The notes under the pieces: generated by a model
The model's database searches: none
The model's input: the letters and a program-made list of their open reading frames with translations, nothing else
Told to the model about the DNA's origin: nothing
Made by a program: the position numbers and the translations under genes
Shown here: piece after piece, positions 10,801-22,283 of the stretch
How positions within the stretch are numbered: the first letter of the stretch is position 1
How the letters are laid out: every line of letters begins with the position of its first letter
DNA from: Lampris incognitus
Taxonomy: Eukaryota; Chordata; Actinopteri; Lampriformes; Lampridae
Assembly (NCBI RefSeq): GCF_029633865.1
Contig: NC_079215.1
Span: forward strand, 50,636,897 to 50,700,896
Length of the DNA: 64,000 nucleotides
Reading direction: 5' to 3'

Positions 10801-13175
10801 TCCCGAAATCTCCCAATCTTTTTTCCCAGTGGCATGCTAACTGAATCAGTGTCAGCATGCGGACGTACTTACAAGGCTTGTTCCTCGCCCTACTCTTCCC
10901 TACCTCTCTTTCCCATTTTCTTTCCTCTCTTTCCTTTTCTTTCTTTTTCTTTTTCTTCCTTCTTTCTCATCTTCCATTCTCTACTCCCCTCCCTGTTTCT
11001 TTACTTGTGTTCTTCCTTTCAAACTACTCTGACGTGAAGTTCGGTATCGGCTTTTATCCCTCAAACTTCTGTTTTGTGCCTTTTCCTTTTTTTTGTCAAG
11101 CTAGCGAGTCAATGACCCCCCCCCCCTTATGTTTCATGGACTTTATTTCACCTCTTCTCTCCTTACTCTAGCTGTCCTCCTCCATTACCTCCATCCTCCT
11201 GTACTTCTTAACTCTCCTCTCTCGTGTCCCTCTTTCCTCCTGCCTCCCACAGCAGCAAATGTGTTGTCCTGAATGTGGGGACTGAGTCATGGCTGATCTT
11301 TTAGGGTAGAATGCAGTGGTGTGTGTGTCTGTGTGCGTGCGTGCGTGTGTGTGTGTACTTAAGGGATGTTTGGCCTAATACGATCCATGTTCTGAGTTTG
11401 GGGATGCATGCTGTGTAAATCAGTGATTGGTTGCAGGCAATCTGAGTGCGTGTGTGTCCCTCTTAATCCAATGGGCTGAGCGTCTCTCTCCCCCATACAT
11501 CCTATTGTTTTATTTATTTATTGTGTGTGTCCATTCTTCAGCTGTCCATTCAGCATTAATAAAGAGACGATCATCTTGCCACCGCTTCCCCTTTTTTTAA
11601 ACTGTGTTTTTGGGAGGGGAATGAGGTCGGGGCACTTTTGAAGGTTCTGGACGCACTCTTCCTCCATGTCAAACAAGTCAACAAAATTAACTGTGGGAAC
11701 GATATGATGCAGTTGCATGGTGGTGCAACAATAACGGATGGCGGTGCAACATAACCAAAAAATAAAATGTGAACATGCAAATAGATTCGATTCTTCTTTT
11801 CAAAAACCATTTTTGTCAGTCATGGATGAAGAGGCTCACACTGAGCCTGAGCAACATTCTTATGAATGCTCTACTGCACCAGATTAGCCAGTGTTGCTGA
11901 TGGCTTTTTAATCTCTAGCTCTCTTCTCAGCAGTTTCCCCCTCACATTTAACCCTTTAGATTCACTAATAGTAATATTGCATAAGGAGGGATACAAAGAT
12001 TTCCTTCTAACGTGAATTCACTACTCTCTCTCTTTCTCTTTCTGCTCTATTGCATCACTCTCCTCCATCTTTTACTCCTCCGTCACCCTCCCCCATACAC
12101 CTTGTCCCCCTCTTTCCCTCGCTGTCTTCCATTTCTCTCTCTCTCTCTCTCCCCTGCCCTCACTTTCTCAGGGTGGCTATGCAGCGTATCGTTACGCCCA
12201 GCCAACTGCTGTAGCAACTCCCACAGCAGCAGCGGCAGCTGCAGCAGCAGCTTATAGTGACAGGTAAGTGGGTGGACCAGGACACTTCTCATCCAGTAGA
12301 CACGGTCTCATGGGCCGGATCCCCTAAAATAGTATGCCACGTACACAAAGCGGATAAGATGTCGAAGGAAAAGTCACTGTAAAAGCTGGTGGAGACATGT
12401 TTGTGTTACTTTATAATGGCAATAATTTCTTAAAGGGGATTTTAAATTGTCCGTTTAACTTTTTATTTGTTTGTCTCTACAGCTATGGGCGGGTTTTTAC
12501 GGCAGACCCCTATCATGCTGCACTAGCCCCAGCTGCCTATGGTGTTGGAGCCATGGTATAACCACCCCCCCTTAATCAACATTTTCTAAGTATTGAAAGC
12601 TGCTATGAAGGGTTTTTCCGCTGATTTTTTATCATTCTCAATTTAATATTGATGCCTCTGTAGGATCAACATAATCAAACGAGGCCATCAGCAAGAACAT
12701 TTAATATTTCCGCAAAGTATCTTAAATGCTTGTCTTCACGTAGGATTCCCTTTGAATTCCCCTTGACAAACTGATTTACGGCACACAGATGGGATACATT
12801 ACAGCCACCGTTAGTTAGAAATACAGGCTCTCATAGCTGTTCATCTTGCAGACAGCTGTTTTACCAAAACGCCACTAAATATCTCACTCTTCTCTTCTCT
12901 TCACAACAAATTCACGTGTTACCAGAGGGGTGAATGTAGATCTTTGCACCAAGAGCCAACGCTCGTGCAAAATGAAGTCGTCGCTCTGTGAAATGCTTCC
13001 CCCTTTCGTCCACAGGGGGGCGCAAAGCCAACAAAAAAATCCAAAACTCCTTGTAGCAGCTCTAATCACTACCCTCTTCTGTTTGGATTGTGTGACTGTA
13101 CACTTACTGTGTCTTTTCTGTCTTTCCCAGGCAACACTGTACAGGGGAGGCTACAGTAGATTTGCTCCCTATTGA
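36..13175 (+). CDS. rbfox2: rbfox2, RNA-binding Fox-1 homolog 2 (3' part, ten coding exons)
   Basis: Splicing regulator that binds (U)GCAUG in pre-mRNA in the nucleus. Exons read in one frame: 36-203, 715-768, 1373-1465, 5494-5593, 6188-6244, 6386-6524, 7814-7859, 12172-12263, 12483-12555, 13131-13175 (stop TGA). They total 867 nt, 288 residues, and all phases agree at GT-AG borders. The RRM spans the first three or four exons: [14 protein letters not shown] holds RNP2 and GFGFVTF holds RNP1. The 54- and 93-nt exons have the family's standard sizes. The C-terminal half has the R-G-R-G-R-T-V-Y stretch, the YQDGFYGA exon, an alanine-rich exon and the end [11 protein letters not shown], which is typical of RBFOX2 rather than RBFOX1 or RBFOX3. 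The first exon has a NAGNAG acceptor (start 36 or 39). The exon at 5494 is 39 nt longer than the usual 61 nt. Promoters and N-terminal exons lie upstream of the window. Confidence 0.93.
871..1297 (+). repeat. SINE family A copy 1 (tRNA-derived)
   Basis: Full-length ~430 bp copy of a SINE found six times here. The head resembles a tRNA gene, with box B-like GGTTCGAATCCCC. The body carries the shared CTGTCAGGTGA and ATGTGGTAGTCTGCAG blocks and ends in CAATTGGGGAGAAAA. A short direct repeat ATTGTG (865-870 and 1298-1303) may be the target duplication. It ends only 75 bp upstream of the 93-nt RRM exon of rbfox2. Confidence 0.85.
2513..2590 (+). repeat. (GT)n microsatellite
   Basis: About 30 GT units with few interruptions, in the long rbfox2 intron. 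Confidence 0.92.
5437..5442 (+). promoter_or_regulatory. TGCATG Fox-binding site 52 nt upstream of an rbfox2 exon
   Basis: TGCATG lies in the intron just before the exon at 5494. Another copy is at 5163-5168, and more lie in other introns at 3724, 6655, 7368 and 11405. RBFOX proteins bind this hexamer and repress exons when it is upstream, and the family is known to autoregulate its own splicing. The function of this particular site is inferred. Confidence 0.45.
6757..7187 (+). repeat. SINE family A copy 2
   Basis: Full-length family A copy in the rbfox2 intron after the exon ending at 6524. It is flanked by a 14-bp perfect direct repeat GAAAATGTGTTGAA at 6743-6756 and 7188-7201, a clear target-site duplication that shows retroposition by a LINE-type machinery. 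Confidence 0.9.
7575..7812 (+). repeat. (CT)n-rich tract before the rbfox2 46-nt exon
   Basis: About 240 bp almost purely pyrimidine, with ~30 perfect CT units at the end. It runs into the CAG acceptor at 7813 of the muscle-type alternative exon. Confidence 0.9.
8267..8303 (+). CDS. rbfox2: candidate 37-nt alternative exon of rbfox2 (brain B40 counterpart)
   Basis: A pyrimidine-rich acceptor (ctctctgtag) and a good donor (CAG|gtaggg) bound 37 nt. Entered in the phase left by the exon ending at 6524, it reads [13 protein letters not shown] and then joins GGYAAYR in frame. Vertebrate RBFOX genes have a 40-nt brain exon ending VYQEPVYGNKLLQ at the same place, used instead of the 43-nt muscle exon. 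The local match is V-F/Y-Q-D/E ... G ... L-x-Q. The 46-nt exon at 7814 and this 37-nt exon both leave the same remainder modulo 3, so either one keeps the frame and both together do not. This is what mutual exclusion would need. It is inferred from sequence and has no transcript support here. Confidence 0.6.
9465..10608 (+). mobile_element. Tc1-like DNA transposon, full ends, damaged transposase
   Basis: 28-bp terminal inverted repeats (CACTGATGAGCCAAAAC... and its complement) differ at two bases and are flanked by TA on both sides, the Tc1/mariner target. The + strand ORF at 9592-10038 encodes the N-terminal helix-turn-helix half ([30 protein letters not shown]). The catalytic part continues in other frames and ends with a [15 protein letters not shown] motif near 10360-10410, typical of the last acidic residue region of Tc1 transposases. 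It lies in the rbfox2 intron before the alanine-rich exon. It is inactive, since the reading frame is interrupted after codon 148 and shifted beyond. Confidence 0.88.
10611..12171 (+). other. rbfox2 intron segment, no gene seen
   Basis: This stretch lies between the Tc1-like element and the alanine-rich exon. It is pyrimidine-rich, with short (GT) runs near 11320-11355. No further exon or dispersed repeat is recognisable. Confidence 0.5.
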
Positions 13176-16100
13176 AAGACAGTACATTTCCCAGGAGCCT
13201 CTCTCCTCTATTGAAATACTCTGAAAGAGCTCCCTCTGTTGTCCCAGAGGTGGACTGCACCCTGTTTACAGAGTGCGGAGTCTACTGTAACAATATTTTA
13301 AAACCCACCTCAATGCAGTCCCAAATTTTCTGATATACGCTACTATAGAAATAAAGGAATGCTGTATTACAGACTGACAGATTGCCTTGATGTAAAAGAA
13401 AAAAAATTGATTTAAACCGGCCCCCTATTCTATTGCACGGCTGTAAACCCCCCCACCCCACCCCCGCCCGCCCCCAACATTCAGCAGCAGAAGACACGGA
13501 TGGAGCCTAGATGTTCTTCCAGACGTTGTCGCTAGTGCATGGATACATGACGTTTTATAAAAGCTGACACACAATGTAAAAGAATTAGCAACGTGGTCGC
13601 CTGACACACAACCCGTAAGGAGGAATGGAGGGAAACAACAAACCCAGTAACTGAACTCATAATTTTTCCGTCAAAAATAACTTTGAGGGAGCAAGCAGGG
13701 AAAAAGCACATCAAAAGAGCACCAAAACCATTTCCAACCGGAGGAGGACTTGTCGATGAAATGATCAACTACACTCGGTGGATTTTTTTTTTTTTTTTAA
13801 CAGTTTCCCCATAGGTGGGCGGAGGATGACAGAGGAAGGATTCCTACTCTCGCCGCGTTTCCGATACAGGGAGCCTAAACACGGCGCCTTGAAAACGTCA
13901 TTTGATGATTTATAGCAGTCAAGAAATTCCCTAAACGAAAGCCGAAGGAGGGATGGTTTATTAGAGTTTTACCGTACCTCAAGTTTCTCAGTATGTTAAC
14001 ATAGTGAACCTTTAAACCTAAATTGTTACAATATGCAAAGAAAATAGTTTAGAGAAAAAAGTTACCAAATTTATTGTTACTATTATTATTATTATTATCA
14101 TCATACCATCGTTCTGTGTGATTGACCTAAGCACCAATTGTGGGTCTCCGTGGGTCTTGGGGCAAAGACATTTAGATTCTACTTCCATGGAAATGATGGG
14201 ACCGTACGGTGATTGGGACAAAATAGACGCCTCCATCGATCATGTTGTTGCGCTTGACGTCGCTTAAGTTGCAGTACAGATCTGCTCCTCGCTCCCGTGT
14301 CCAAGATGTCACTACAGCTCTCGTGTGCCCACCGTTGAACACTACAGCACGAGACCCTTTTTTTTTTCCCGCTCCACAGGTTTTCTTGTTAGGCTTCTAT
14401 AGTCATATCACCGGCAACCACGAAAGCCATTAACCAGGACACTGGGGCTCAAGAGTTCATCGTTGTACCTTCTAACATTTAATGTAGAGACTTGACATTT
14501 GGTTAAGCCGAATGCCTCCATCTTTTGTAGTGCAACATTAAAATGTGTCTTCCTGAAAATAGTTAAGTTGATTATAGTCGAGATGCTATCAGCAGCTATA
14601 CGAGAGAGAATCCTCGAGTAATTCAAAAGAAAATCTTGTAAATGCAAAATACATACATACATACATACATACAGTGCATATTTCTATATCCTTATACTCT
14701 ATTTCCAAATGTGGTTATTTTTGCTTTTTTTTGTTATTGTTTTGGTTCCAAAGATTTGTAGAAAGCCTGTTTGCTGCTTGTGTATAAATATATTATCTTT
14801 GTTTAGTTATGATTATGATCCTCGAAATCCAGTTGCTGTTTTGTTACTTTAATTCATGTTCTACTTTTCAATCTGTATAAGTCTCTTTTTTTAATGCTAG
14901 AGTAAGGTGCAAGTTTGATGATATTTTTTAATATTTTTTCCCCCCATCACGCTTTCCGTCCCCCCTGAGTGATATTCCTAATCTGCATGTGGGATACCGC
15001 GTTGTTACACACCGTGTACAGGAACGAGAAATGCTTTTGACACTACAACCACCAGACTTTAAATATCCAGGCAGTTTGTTTTTTTTTTATTTTGCATTTC
15101 CACCCCTGTTGTGACGATGGCTCCCTAGCATGACGTGTTGTATTCTCCACAATCTGCAGAAATGGCAACAAACAAAAACAGTCCTACGTTGTTCTTCATG
15201 TCCCTGATTTACAGATAATTAAGTCTTTGGAAGGGATGAGCACAGGTTATAGCCAGTCCCTGTCATCTTTTCTCTCTTTTTTAAAAAAAAAATTTTTTTT
15301 TGTTCTTCCTGTTTTATTTTAAAGAAACTTCTAACATTTCAATGCAAATAACTTTTTTTGGTTTGGTCCCTCGTGGCCACTTAAAAGGTTTGTTTGATAC
15401 ATATATATACAGTAATATGTCTGAAAGTATTATCACTCCAATCATGATTAATATTTCAATATGGTTAGATGGATTATGAGCTAAGTAAGTACCAGGAAAC
15501 AGGATTGAGAGATGCTGCGAAGTTGTTTTCTGTCGTTTTAGAGGATGCTCTGCTCATCACCGTGTGTGTTTACCACTCCTCGCAGATAAGACGGCTATAG
15601 GAGTCCAAGCGTTCTTCATTATTTTTGTGTGCTGCTGTCGTGTTTTGTTTAAATCATTACTTTGATTGACTTTTAATATATCCATATTACTGTAGAATGT
15701 GCTCTGAGACATGAAAAGAAGAAAAAAAAATTATGAAAATGAGCCAAATGTGGTTATTATTATTTTTCCCCCTCTCGTGCTCTCCAGTCCCCAGCTTGAG
15801 AAGTGCAGCATAAAATATATTTAAAAAAGAAAAAAAGGTGGACTTTTTATAGCCATGGACGGCATGGACAAACCAGCATGAGTGAGACATGTCCGATTTT
15901 AAAACTTGTTTTGCATGACCGTGTCTTTTTGGATTTGACTTTTAACGCTTCACCACTACATCCCGTCGAGCTGGCCGCGCGGAGGCCGCGTCCAGAAGGC
16001 AAGCTAATGTTATGACGAGCACAGCGCTGATTGGCTGACGGGCCCGCTGACTGACGAATGGGCCGACCCGGAAGAACGCGGGGGGGAGGGAGGGGGGGCA

Positions 16101-16300
16101 AATTCAGCTTTCTGTCCTGGTTTTACTTACTGTATTATATTAGCTACTATGTGGTCGTTCTTTATCATCGCTCTGGTTTCCAGTTACCCCCCGGCCATGT
16201 CTGTACCCCTTTACTGCCATTATCTTTTTTTGTTTTTGTTTTGTTATTGAATGTCCATATAAAATGGTTTATATAAAAGTTTTGTTGTGATGTCCTGTTC
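13176..16300 (+). other. rbfox2: rbfox2 3' untranslated region
   Basis: About 3.1 kb without a credible ORF follows the rbfox2 stop. It is AU-rich, with long T runs and (ATTT)/(ATAC) short repeats near 14.07 and 14.65 kb, like the long 3' UTRs of RBFOX genes. AATAAA occurs early (13.35 kb), and TATAAA variants followed by a GT-rich stretch occur at 16258-16278. The true end is therefore uncertain, and the boundary near 16.3 kb is a guess set by those variants and by the SINE that begins at 16378. Confidence 0.55.
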
Positions 16301-16377
16301 GATTTCTGCTTATTTTGTAATTCCGCTTAACTTTACTTTCACTTTAAACGCTATGTAGGGATAACAAGTGGCATGCT

Positions 16378-16779
16378 GGGACGTCCGGGTGGCGTGGCGG
16401 TCTATTCCGTTGCCTACCAACACGGGGATCGCAGGTTCGAATCCCCGTGTTACCTCCGGCTTGGTCGGGCGTCCCTGCAGACACAGTTGGCCGTGTCTGC
16501 GGGTGGGAAGCCGGACGTGGGTATGTGTCCTGGTCGCTGCACTAGCGCCTCCTCTGGTCGGTCGGAGGCGCCTGTTCAGCGGGGAGGGGGTAACAGCGTG
16601 ATCGCGCTGGTGAAACTCCTCGCTGTCAGGTGAGAATAAGTGGCTGGTGACTCCACATGTATCGGAGGAGGCATGTGGTAGTCAGCAGCCCTCCCCAGAT
16701 CAGCGGAGGAGGTGGAGCAGAGATCGGGACAGCTCGGAATGGGGGGCCAAGTACAACTGGGGAGGGGGGGGGGTAAAAG
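16378..16779 (+). repeat. SINE family A copy 3
   Basis: Near full-length copy between the tail-to-tail 3' ends of rbfox2 and the first pde6h gene. The 10-bp duplication GTGGCATGCT is at 16368-16377 and 16780-16789. The tail is a short G-rich run and then TAAAAG. Confidence 0.9.
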
Positions 16780-16889
16780 GTGGCATGCTTATTTGTCCTG
16801 ACTTTAGCATGTGGCTATTTCCTGTAACAGTCACAGCTCGTGTTATGGCAAGAGAAAGGAGCGAGAGAGCTTTTCTTTGGAAAATAATC

Positions 16890-16895
16890 TTTATT
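16890..16895 (-). terminator. poly(A) signal of pde6h copy 1
   Basis: AATAAA on the minus strand, about 590 nt beyond the stop codon. It would give a tail-to-tail arrangement with rbfox2, whose 3' end is about 0.6 kb away. Confidence 0.5.
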
Positions 16896-17481
16896 GGCTG
16901 GTCTAGTCTCCATTGACTGCTTCATAAAAATAAACCTTTACATCTTAAGTACATAAATGGTCACCAAGTTGGGGGGCGGGGGTGGTGGAGGAAAAGGCAG
17001 GTAAGGGATGAAAAACTTTGTTGAGACGCTGAAATAAGAGTCTTCAAACCCCTCATATACAAATTCAGTCCATGCCTTCACTAAAAAAAACACACACAAA
17101 CCAAGTGCAAAACATGGGAAGAAAAGTACTTTTTTTCCCTCCAGACTCTGGGATGACCGCTCCAGGAAAATTCTTAGACGCTCGTATAGTATACATATGT
17201 AAATACACAAGCGTATATTTATTCATAAAATCACGCTCATCGGTTTACAGCTTGTCAGTTTGCTGGGGCAAGTTGTGTATCGCCTAACACGGGGGACAGC
17301 AATGCTGGTGCATTGTTTTTCACCAATCCGTGTGTGCACCTCAGGCGTCTCGTCTCTGGTGGGACATGATGGCGGCCGGGGCATAGCTGCATCAATGGGC
17401 CACGAGGGAAGGAGTCGAGGAGGAGGTGGTGGGGGAGTAGGGGTAGAGAGGTAGGAGCTGTGGTAATGCAAGAGGGAGATC

Positions 17482-17811
17482 CTAGACGATGCCATATTTG
17501 GCCAGGTCGCTGAGCTCCATGTCGCCGAAGGCTTCCCATGGACACACCACTGTGATGTCTGTGCCAAGACCCTCCATCCCGGGGATGTCGTCCCCGAATC
17601 TGATGAAGGAAGGGAAACACAACAAATTAACAACTGGGATCTTTTTTAGATCACTTTTGGTCACTCTGATACGCATGGTAAACGGGTAGCTCCAATCTTA
17701 CCCCTTCTGGCCTGGTTTGGGGGCCTTGCTCTTGAAGGTACGAGCGGTCCTCTGCTTGAACTTGGGAGGTGCCTTCTTGTCGGCGGGAGTTGCGACTGCT
17801 GTGTCTGCCAT
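17482..17811 (-). CDS. pde6h: pde6h-like cone phosphodiesterase 6 gamma subunit, copy 1
   Basis: Inhibitory gamma subunit of the cone photoreceptor cGMP phosphodiesterase. It caps the catalytic site and is relieved by transducin alpha in the outer segment. Coding exons 17702-17811 (110 nt) and 17482-17599 (118 nt) join to 75 residues starting [16 protein letters not shown]. The polycationic middle ([13 protein letters not shown]) binds the catalytic GAF region and transducin. The C-terminal half, [12 protein letters not shown] and then [18 protein letters not shown], is the inhibitory tail. The protein is shorter than the mammalian 83-87 residues and lacks the TPRKG segment before PPKF. The acceptor before the ATG is at 17828, and a non-coding exon lies near 19.35 kb. 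The PDE6H rather than PDE6G call rests mainly on linkage to erp27. Confidence 0.9.
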
Positions 17812-17827
17812 TTTTGTTTATGGGCTC

Positions 17828-19325
17828 CTGCAAAGAGAGAGGGAGGCGGACGGCAATTGATTGGCTTTGGCCTTTTATCTGAAAACCTCGGGACTGTCAG
17901 CCATTAATTACACCGTGCCCTCGTACACCGCTTATGGGTTCGCTTCACCATCTTGTCTTTATCTGATCCCGGCCCCCCACAGGCCCCGTGCCAGAGGATA
18001 ATCCTCGAAGATTAAGTGAAATCGGACTAAAGGTGACATATAGCTCCACAAAGCCCTGTCAACACAAACAACCCCCTCACACGTTGTGTCCCGATAGCAA
18101 AATTAGCATAATCTGCCTATTTTTACATGTTGGCCTTACAGGTTATTCTCGGCCTGTTTACGGACAGTTGTACATCGGGCGACCGACACCAGCGGAGGCA
18201 TCTTCTGCGTTCAACATGAAGTCACAACACCGGCGTTGTGTAACCAGTAAGGTGATTAGCTTTCCGGTAAGCATCTAATTTTTCCATCTTGTCTGTCCAT
18301 ATCTGCTCTTCACCCTGATCCGACCTGAGTTTTCTCAGCGAAGCTCTTAGCTGTGCATCCATTTAGAAAGATCTGTTCTGACTTCCCTCCGCTTTTGCCC
18401 GTACCAAAATGCTCACAGTGAGCGTCTTGTTTTAGCCGCATCCCTGCTGTCCACTGGACAAAGCTAGACCGTCTGCACGAAGGCATGTGCAGACATATAT
18501 ATCGCTTGTATTTACGGTGGTGTCGTTTATCCGTTTGTCCGGCTAGGCACGGACGACGCCAGTTAGCCCTCCGAGCCATTTCTAACACACTGCACTCAAA
18601 CTACATGAAGATGTATTCATTTCCAAAATCCCTCATTTGCCAGTTTCGGTGTCTATGATGGGAAAAAACAACAAGGCTGAACCTTTTACATGTCAACAAA
18701 TTAGACTTGAGGCCAGACGCCATTTCAGTTAGGGTTCCTCTTTCCTTTAAAAGTACACACAATATATATGAAGTAGGACTTCTAATGTGTTCATGTGCAC
18801 TTATACTGAGTTTAAGAAAAAACACGTGCGGCCTGTCCAGGCTGTCTCCCCGCCGGCCACCCAGTGACTGCTGGGATAGGCTCCAGCAACCCCATGACCC
18901 TGAGAGCAGGACAAGCAGTTTGGATAATGGATGGATGTGTGTGTGTGTGTCTGTGTGTGTCTGTGTGTGTGTGTAACACACCAAATGAAAGACAATTCTC
19001 TCCCTCATTCCCGCACTACGTCAAAAGTTGAGAGAAAGCCGATCGGTTTTTGTCCTTTCACCGTGCTCTGACCTCTGTTTCCCCACCTATTTCCTGTTTG
19101 CCGGTTGAATAAATGATCAAAACCCAAATCAATCACAACACAATGAGGTATTCATGCTGAGATAGGTCCTCGCCTCCACAATAAGACCGGCATGCGCCGC
19201 ACAAATCACATACATCACGTGGCCATCTAAGCATTTCAAGCTTCGCCTCTACCGTATTCGCATCATCCGTCACCATGACGACGTCTGCAGGCCATCCTTT
19301 CCCTCTACCCGTGTGTTCGTCCTAC
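17828..19325 (-). other. intron 1 of pde6h copy 1
   Basis: About 1.5 kb 5' UTR intron. It contains the 3' part of a family B repeat (18828-18936) followed by a short (TG)n run, and no other recognisable gene. Confidence 0.55.
18828..18936 (+). repeat. family B SINE, 3' fragment (copy B1)
   Basis: It matches the conserved last ~110 bp of family B: GGCCTGTCCAGG ... GGGATAGGCTCCAGCA ... AGCAGTTTGGATAATGGATG. It leads into a (TG)n microsatellite. Confidence 0.8.
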
Positions 19326-19423
19326 CTGTTCCGCTGGCCGGTGGCTCTCAGGTCGGTGTCTCTCTGAAGTCCGTGGTGCTGTCTTCTGCTCGTCCGTCCG
19401 CCTTTATATCGCCCCGTCTAATC
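19326..19423 (-). promoter_or_regulatory. core promoter and non-coding exon 1 of pde6h copy 1
   Basis: On the minus strand a GATTA core (19419-19423) lies 10 bp before TATAAA (19403-19408). About 80 nt further on, CAG|GTAGG at 19326/19325 is a good donor, which makes a short 5' UTR exon starting near 19375. GATTA is the core of CRX/OTX sites that drive photoreceptor genes. The start site is inferred from the usual 25-30 nt TATA spacing. Confidence 0.65.
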
Positions 19424-19977
19424 TCCTTAGCATTGTCCCACTTATTGGTTCACATGGCCCGCAGCTTAGACCTCCTCTCGTTTTAGCCCCCTCTCCCCAT
19501 TTTAGCCCAAGGCTTAAAAGATGAACGCTGCGTAACGCTGAGGATCAAACCTCCGAGAGTCATGCGGGGTCAAAAAGCTGCTGGCGGCCTTATGTAAATG
19601 ACACATCTCAACATCTTCCCACAACACAACGCAGGGTTTCACCTTCAACGCACATGTCACCCGCAGCCCCGCCGGGTGTCTGTTATGTAAACAGGGGCAA
19701 GATGAGCATATTCCTGTGTTTTTGCCCCCCCCCCCCTCCTAAGTCTTTTCCAATTGGAAAATGGTGTATTTTGGAGTGTGTAGCATTTCATATTTCATGG
19801 TTGGAAGAAAAACACAACCTTAAATATTTCTGTTGGACATATGCAAACATGCCCCAATGAAGATTTGACCTTTTTGCGGGAAAAATGGACAGTGGAAGTA
19901 GACAGGAAACTGCTTTTCTCTCAGACTTCACTTGCAGATGTGAGGGCACTGCTACTTTAGTTTGTGTGGTACGCACG

Positions 19978-20256
19978 CCGGCGGCCCAGTGGTTAGCTCT
20001 GTTGCCTCACAGCAAGAAGGTCCTGGGCTCGAACTCTAGGCCGTGTCCCAGCTCCTTTCTGTGCGGAGTTTGTACGTCCTCTCTGTGTCTGCGTGGGTTT
20101 CCTCCGGGTGCTCCGGTTTCCTCCCGCCATCAAAAAGACATGCATGTTCGGGTTAATACTCCTGCCTGTGCCCCTGAGCAAGGCAATGGAAAGAAGAACT
20201 GGAGCTGGCCCCCGGGCGCTGCGGCTGCCCACTGCTCCTATTGTAACCTGTACAAT
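19978..20256 (+). repeat. family B SINE, type-2 tail (copy B2)
   Basis: tRNA-like head with the box-B-like stretch GGGCTCGAACTCTAGG, then TTTCCTCCGGGTGCTCCGG. It then diverges from type 1 into AAGGCAATGGAAAGAAGAAC and a GC-rich end before CACTGCTCCTATTG. Confidence 0.8.
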
Positions 20257-20269
20257 GACCAAAAAAAAG

Positions 20270-20700
20270 TGGCTCTCTTTTTACCCAGACAGCATCCGGA
20301 TGTGGGCCACTTCAGGCAATGATGCAGCACTGACGGCCTTCTTCTGGCCCTGACAACATGGATGTGAGCCTGAATTGGCCCACATGTATAATAGCAAGTA
20401 TGGCCCAAATATGCCAAATCAAATGTGGGCCTTTTTTTTTTTAGCAAAGATGCGGTGCTCTGGGCAACATGTCATCTGGATGTGACCCTGAAGTGGCCCG
20501 TGTGGTAAATGGTGAATATGGCCCAAGTATCACAAAACAATTATGGGCCACCTCTGGCAAATATGCGGCATTGCTATGGCTTGGTTCTGGCCAAGACCTG
20601 GCAAACGGCAGTGGACCGCCCAAGTGCCATCATTTCATGTGGTATGTGGGCCGGATGAGGTGTCGGGTGTGGGACGGGTCCAGGCCACAGCAGTTTTGCT
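20270..20700 (+). repeat. degenerate tandem-like repeat rich in TGGGCCA/TGGCCC units
   Basis: A ~430 bp stretch in which blocks such as GGATGTGGGCCACTTCAGGCAA, ATGTGGGCC and TGGCCCAAATATGCCAAA recur at irregular spacing. It looks like an old satellite-like or transposon-internal repeat. I cannot name a family. Confidence 0.45.
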
Positions 20701-20902
20701 ATCTGGGGAATTTATGTTTTGTTTTGTTTTTTGGTAGAATTACATCTGGTTGCTGTTGATCATTGTCAGAAATGTCACTGTAGCCTTTTTAAAAAACACA
20801 GCTGTGTTGAATGAACGAGATCTGTTATATTAATATATTACATAATATCGAATTGTTGTATTTGCATTATTATACGTGTGTTTTTGTACTCACATTTCTG
20901 TT

Positions 20903-21212
20903 CACGGTGGGCCACGACCACCCTAACCACGGCACCACCGTGCCCCAGTTAGGGCGGTCGCCTCACAGCAAGAGGGTCCTGGGTTCGAACCCTGGGGAGG
21001 TCCAACCTTGGGGGTCGTCCCGGGTCGTCCTGTGTGTGGAGTTTGCATGTTCTCCCCGTGTCTGTGTGTGTGTGTGTCGGCCCTGTGGTGGCCTGGCGGC
21101 CTGTCCAGGGCGTCTCCCCGCCTGCCGCCCAATGACGGCCGGGATAGGCCGCCAGCATCCCCGCGACCCTGAGAGCAGGATAAGCGGTTTGGGTAACGGA
21201 TGGACGGACGGA
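20903..21212 (+). repeat. family B SINE, type-1 (copy B3)
   Basis: Head with GGTTCGAACCCTGG, a middle (TG)n run, and the standard 3' end GATAAGCGGTTTGG with a (GGAC)n tail. Part of the middle is deleted compared with the copy at 55162. Confidence 0.85.
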
Positions 21213-21689
21213 GGGCTATAAATGACTAGACGGCGTCGTCATTTGCACGTCCCCTTGAACAATCACGGATAAACGAATCTTGGCTGTCAGCCGTCGTGTG
21301 GCCGTACTGATGTGAGCAGAGCTGCAGCTCCTCTAAGTGACTATTAGTACGTGCGTTTGAGCCTGACAGCCGTAGACTGATGAAGGAAAGCCCAGGCAGC
21401 ACAGGGGGAACCCAGAGGCCTCCGGGGCAGGAGAGCGCTTCTTCAAAAACACTGTTGTGAAGACAGGAAATAAATGCGTCCTGCCATTAAAGGAAACACT
21501 TGTCTCACTTGTTAGTCCCCGGATGTCAACTCCTCTCAGAAGTGACATGCTCGCAAAGTAGTCGGGCTTTTCAAGATGTATAGAGGCAACTCTCAACGAC
21601 GCTGCCAAAGGTTACTTTACCCCATCTCGACCGCAGCAACGCCGTCGGCATTTCCTTTTGTATGTCAACATCTGATTTGTGTGTTGGAA

Positions 21690-21950
21690 TTGTGACGTGT
21701 GTGTGCGATGAGTGTGATGTGTGTGTGTGATGAGTGTGTGTGATGTGTGTGTGATGTGTGTGATGTGTGTGATGTGTGTGATGTGTGAGACGTGTGTGTT
21801 TGATGTGTTTGATGTGTGTGATGTGTGTGTGATGTCTGATGTGTATGTGTGATGTGTGTGATGTGTGAGACGTGTGTGTTTGATGTGTGATGTGTGTGAT
21901 CAGTGTGTGTGTGTGTGTGTGTGTGTGATGAGTGTGATGAGTGTGTGTTG
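21690..21950 (+). repeat. TGTGTGATG-type microsatellite
   Basis: About 260 bp of interrupted TGATGTG/TGTG units, 250-500 bp upstream of the TATA box of pde6h copy 2. Large ORFs on its complement are translations of the repeat. Confidence 0.8.
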
Positions 21951-22192
21951 TATCGATTGGCTCTGTCTTTCACAGTCGCCACCACGGTGTTGCCTCGCCA
22001 CCGCAGCAAATCAGACACCTGTACCAAAAAATAAATCCCCCCCAAAGACCAGTTGAGAATAACTCCCCTGAAACGCTCCTCACATTTAAGTCGTGTTATC
22101 CCTCGCCTCATCTATTTGCAGGTGAGCTGAGACAAAGCACATGGACGGGCCGGCGGGGGGGCAGTGGGGAGGACGGAGGGAACATGTGAAGG

Positions 22193-22283
22193 GATTACCC
22201 GGGGCTGTATAAAAGAGGACATTTGCCAGCGGCAAAGTGGACGCAGACTTCACTTCACAACGACTGATCAGCTGCAAGGACAG
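22193..22283 (+). promoter_or_regulatory. core promoter and non-coding exon 1 of pde6h copy 2
   Basis: GGATTA (GATTA at 22193-22197) lies 10 bp upstream of TATAAAAG (22208). About 70 nt further on, CAG|GTAGGG (22283/22284) is a strong donor, giving a ~45 nt 5' UTR exon. The layout is the same as in copies 1 and 3. A CRX/OTX site beside TATA fits photoreceptor expression. Confidence 0.7.
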